Assembly (NCBI GenBank): GCA_029582265.1
Contig: CM055835.1
Coordinates: 7,741,500 to 7,805,499, forward strand
Length of the DNA stretch: 64,000 bases
Direction of reading: 5' to 3'
Origin: Zoroaster sp. YZ-2022
Taxonomy: Eukaryota > Echinodermata > Asteroidea > Forcipulatida > Zoroasteridae
Shown: piece after piece, positions 62,198 through 64,000 of the stretch
Position numbering within the stretch: the stretch's first letter is position 1
Layout of the letters: every line of letters begins with the position of its first letter
Notes under the pieces: generated by a model
Seen by the model: the letters and a program-made list of their open reading frames with translations, nothing else
The model's database searches: none
What the model was told of the DNA's origin: nothing
Translations under genes and position numbers: made by a program

Positions 62198-63249
62198 TGA
62201 TCACGGCTGTCATCCATTTCAGTTATGATCACGGCTGTCATTCATTTCAGTTATGATCACGGCCGTCATTCATTTCAGTTATGATCACGGCTGTCATTCA
62301 TTTCAGTTATGATCACGGCCGTCATTCATTTCAGTTATGATCACGGCTGTCATTCATTTCAGTTATGATCACGGCCGTCATCCATTTCAGTTATGATCAC
62401 GGCCGTCATTCATTTCAGTTATGATCACGGCCGTCATTCATTTCAGTTATGATCACGGCTGTCATTCATTTCAGTTATGATCACGGCTGTCATTCATTTC
62501 AGTTATGATCACGGCTGTCATTCATTTCAGTTATGATCACGGCTGTCATTCATTTCAGTTATGATCACGGCTGTCATGCATTTCAGTTATGATCACGGCT
62601 GTCATTCATTTCAGTTATGATCACGGCTGTCATTCATTTCAGTTATGATCACGGCTGTCATTCATTTCAGTTATGATCACGGCTGTCATCCATTTCAGTT
62701 ATGATCACGGCTGTCATTCATTTCAGTTATGATCACGGCTGTCATTCATTTCAGTTATGATCACGGCTGTCATTCATTTCAGTTATGATCACGGCTGTCA
62801 TTCATTTCAGTTATGATCACGGCCGTCATTCATTTCAGTTATGATCACGGCTGTCATTCATTTCAGTTATGATCACGGCTGTCATTCATTTCAGTTATGA
62901 TCACGGCTGTCATCCATTTCAGTTATGATCACGGCTGTCATTCATTTCAGTTATGATCACGGCTGTCATGCATTTCAGTTATGATCACGGCTGTCATTCA
63001 TTTCAGTTATGATCACGGCTGTCATGCATTTCAGTTATGATCACGGCCGTCATTCATTTCAGTTATGATCACGGCTGTCATGCATTTCAGTTATGATCAC
63101 GGCTGTCATCCATTTCAGTTATGATCACGGCTGTCATGCATTTCAGTTATGATCACGGCTGTCATTCATTTCAGTTATGATCACGGCTGTCATTCATTTC
63201 AGTTATGATCACGGCTGTCATTCATTTCAGTTATGATCACGGCTGTCAT
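62198..63249 (+). repeat. 28-bp satellite, ~37.6 units
   Basis: Head-to-tail units beginning TGATCACGGCTGTCATTCAT and ending TTCAGTTA. Variation is confined mainly to two sites: GGCTGT/GGCCGT and CATTC/CATCC/CATGC. The array is far more homogeneous than the 19-bp satellite. Each unit holds a TGATCA palindrome within TTATGATCA, a phrase also found in the other satellite. Confidence 0.97.
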
Positions 63250-63788
63250 AATAATAATAATAATAATGTATAGATTTATATAGCGCACGTATCCACCAAC
63301 TAAGTGGCGCTCAAGGCGCATTATATTATTATCCCTGCTCATAAGGCTCATAAGGCTCATAAATCATTCCTGAAACCATCTCAGCTCCCTGGGGAGTATA
63401 CAGCTCAATTGCTGCCATTTCTAGCGCATATAGAGCAAACCATCTCTGCCTTCACAGGTACCCATTTAACCCCTGGGTGGAGAGAAGCAATTATGGTTAA
63501 GTGTCTTGCTCAAGGACACAGGTGTCACGGCCGGGGCTCGAACCCACACTCTGCTGCTGGCAACACCAGAACTTGAGTTCAGTGCGCTAGACCGCACGAC
63601 AATCCACTTTACGTGCATTATACAACACACGGGACCTACGGCTTTACGTCCCATCCGAAGGACGAAGCAATTATGGTTAAGTACCTTGCTCAAGGACACA
63701 AGTGTCACGACCGGGGCTCGAACCCACACCCTGCTGCTGGCAACACCAGAACTTGAGTTCGGTGCGCTAGACCGCTCGGCCACGACAC
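63250..63788 (-). mobile_element. dimeric SINE inserted in the 28-bp satellite
   Basis: In + coordinates: (AAT)n tail, 'tatagcgcacgtatccacca', the body of the 36009-type subfamily, a first tRNA-like head (complement of a B box near 63538 and part of an A-box region near 63590), then a second body of the 16511-type subfamily and a second complete head (B-box complement near 63718, A-box complement CCGCTCGGCCA near 63772). GTCAT flanks both sides (63245-63249 and 63789-63793) as the target duplication, and the satellite resumes in register. Two tRNA-like heads in one unit indicate a composite element. The frames across it are not host genes. Confidence 0.85.
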
Positions 63789-63915
63789 GTCATGCATTTC
63801 AGTTATGATCACGGCTGTCATTCATTTCAGTTATGATCACGGCTGTCATTCATTTCAGTTATGATCACGGCCGTCATCCATTTCAGTTATGATCACGGCT
63901 GTCATCCATTTCAGT
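63789..63915 (+). repeat. 28-bp satellite, continuation after the SINE
   Basis: About 4.5 further units, with the register preserved across the SINE. Decays into unique sequence at 'tttcagttttaatc'. Confidence 0.95.
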
Positions 63916-64000
63916 TTTAATCTGTTTCAACGTTTTCTCGAAAATAATAACATGTCTAACGGAATCATTTCTTATTATGATTGGTATTATTTACCATCTT

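Noticed and set aside
63304..63808. Frames of 90-105 codons on both strands
   Set aside because: They translate the SINE body and its tRNA-like heads.

Overview
This is a eukaryotic, AT-rich animal window. The one host gene I recognise is an LMO4-type LIM-only gene on the + strand, split by long introns. Around it are SINEs, a non-LTR retrotransposon in pieces, MITE-like DNA elements, inverted repeats and two satellite arrays. The short palindrome TAGGCCTA recurs many times. Together with the LMO4 sequence and the repeat types, this suggests a marine invertebrate deuterostome, perhaps an echinoderm. That placement is inference.

Layout. 1-7.67 kb is non-coding, with one SINE (2805-3102), old dispersed repeats, a CCTTG/CCTCG low-complexity tract (4193-4447), a possible Penelope-like terminal module (4448-4560) and a (TA)n run. 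7.68-21.15 kb is a roughly 13 kb satellite with a 19-bp unit and a 26-bp variant. Inside it lie two pieces of an APE-type non-LTR retrotransposon in permuted order: the 3' end at 8718-9051 and the 5' part through the RT catalytic motif at about 10236-13266. A 114-bp insert with a 10-bp duplication and a SINE are also inside. 21.15-31.3 kb is AT-rich flank with no recognised gene.

LMO4 runs from 31372 to a proposed 59072. Exon 1 (31372-31411) gives the N-terminus. Exon 2 (34384-34630) gives LIM1 and exon 3 (49076-49322) gives LIM2. I propose a terminal coding exon at 59064-59072 that encodes only Val-Cys-stop and recreates the KVC end of vertebrate LMO4. Phases agree at every junction and the model protein is 180 residues. 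Intron 2 carries a complete SINE, a 650-bp fold-back, a Harbinger-like MITE with TAA duplications and a hAT-like MITE with 8-bp duplications. Intron 3 carries a roughly 200-bp near-perfect palindrome and a 200-bp direct duplication.

59.1-64 kb is the 3' side of the gene, ending in a second satellite (28-bp unit, 62198-63915) interrupted by a dimeric SINE with a 5-bp target duplication. I found no operons, CRISPR arrays or other bacterial features.
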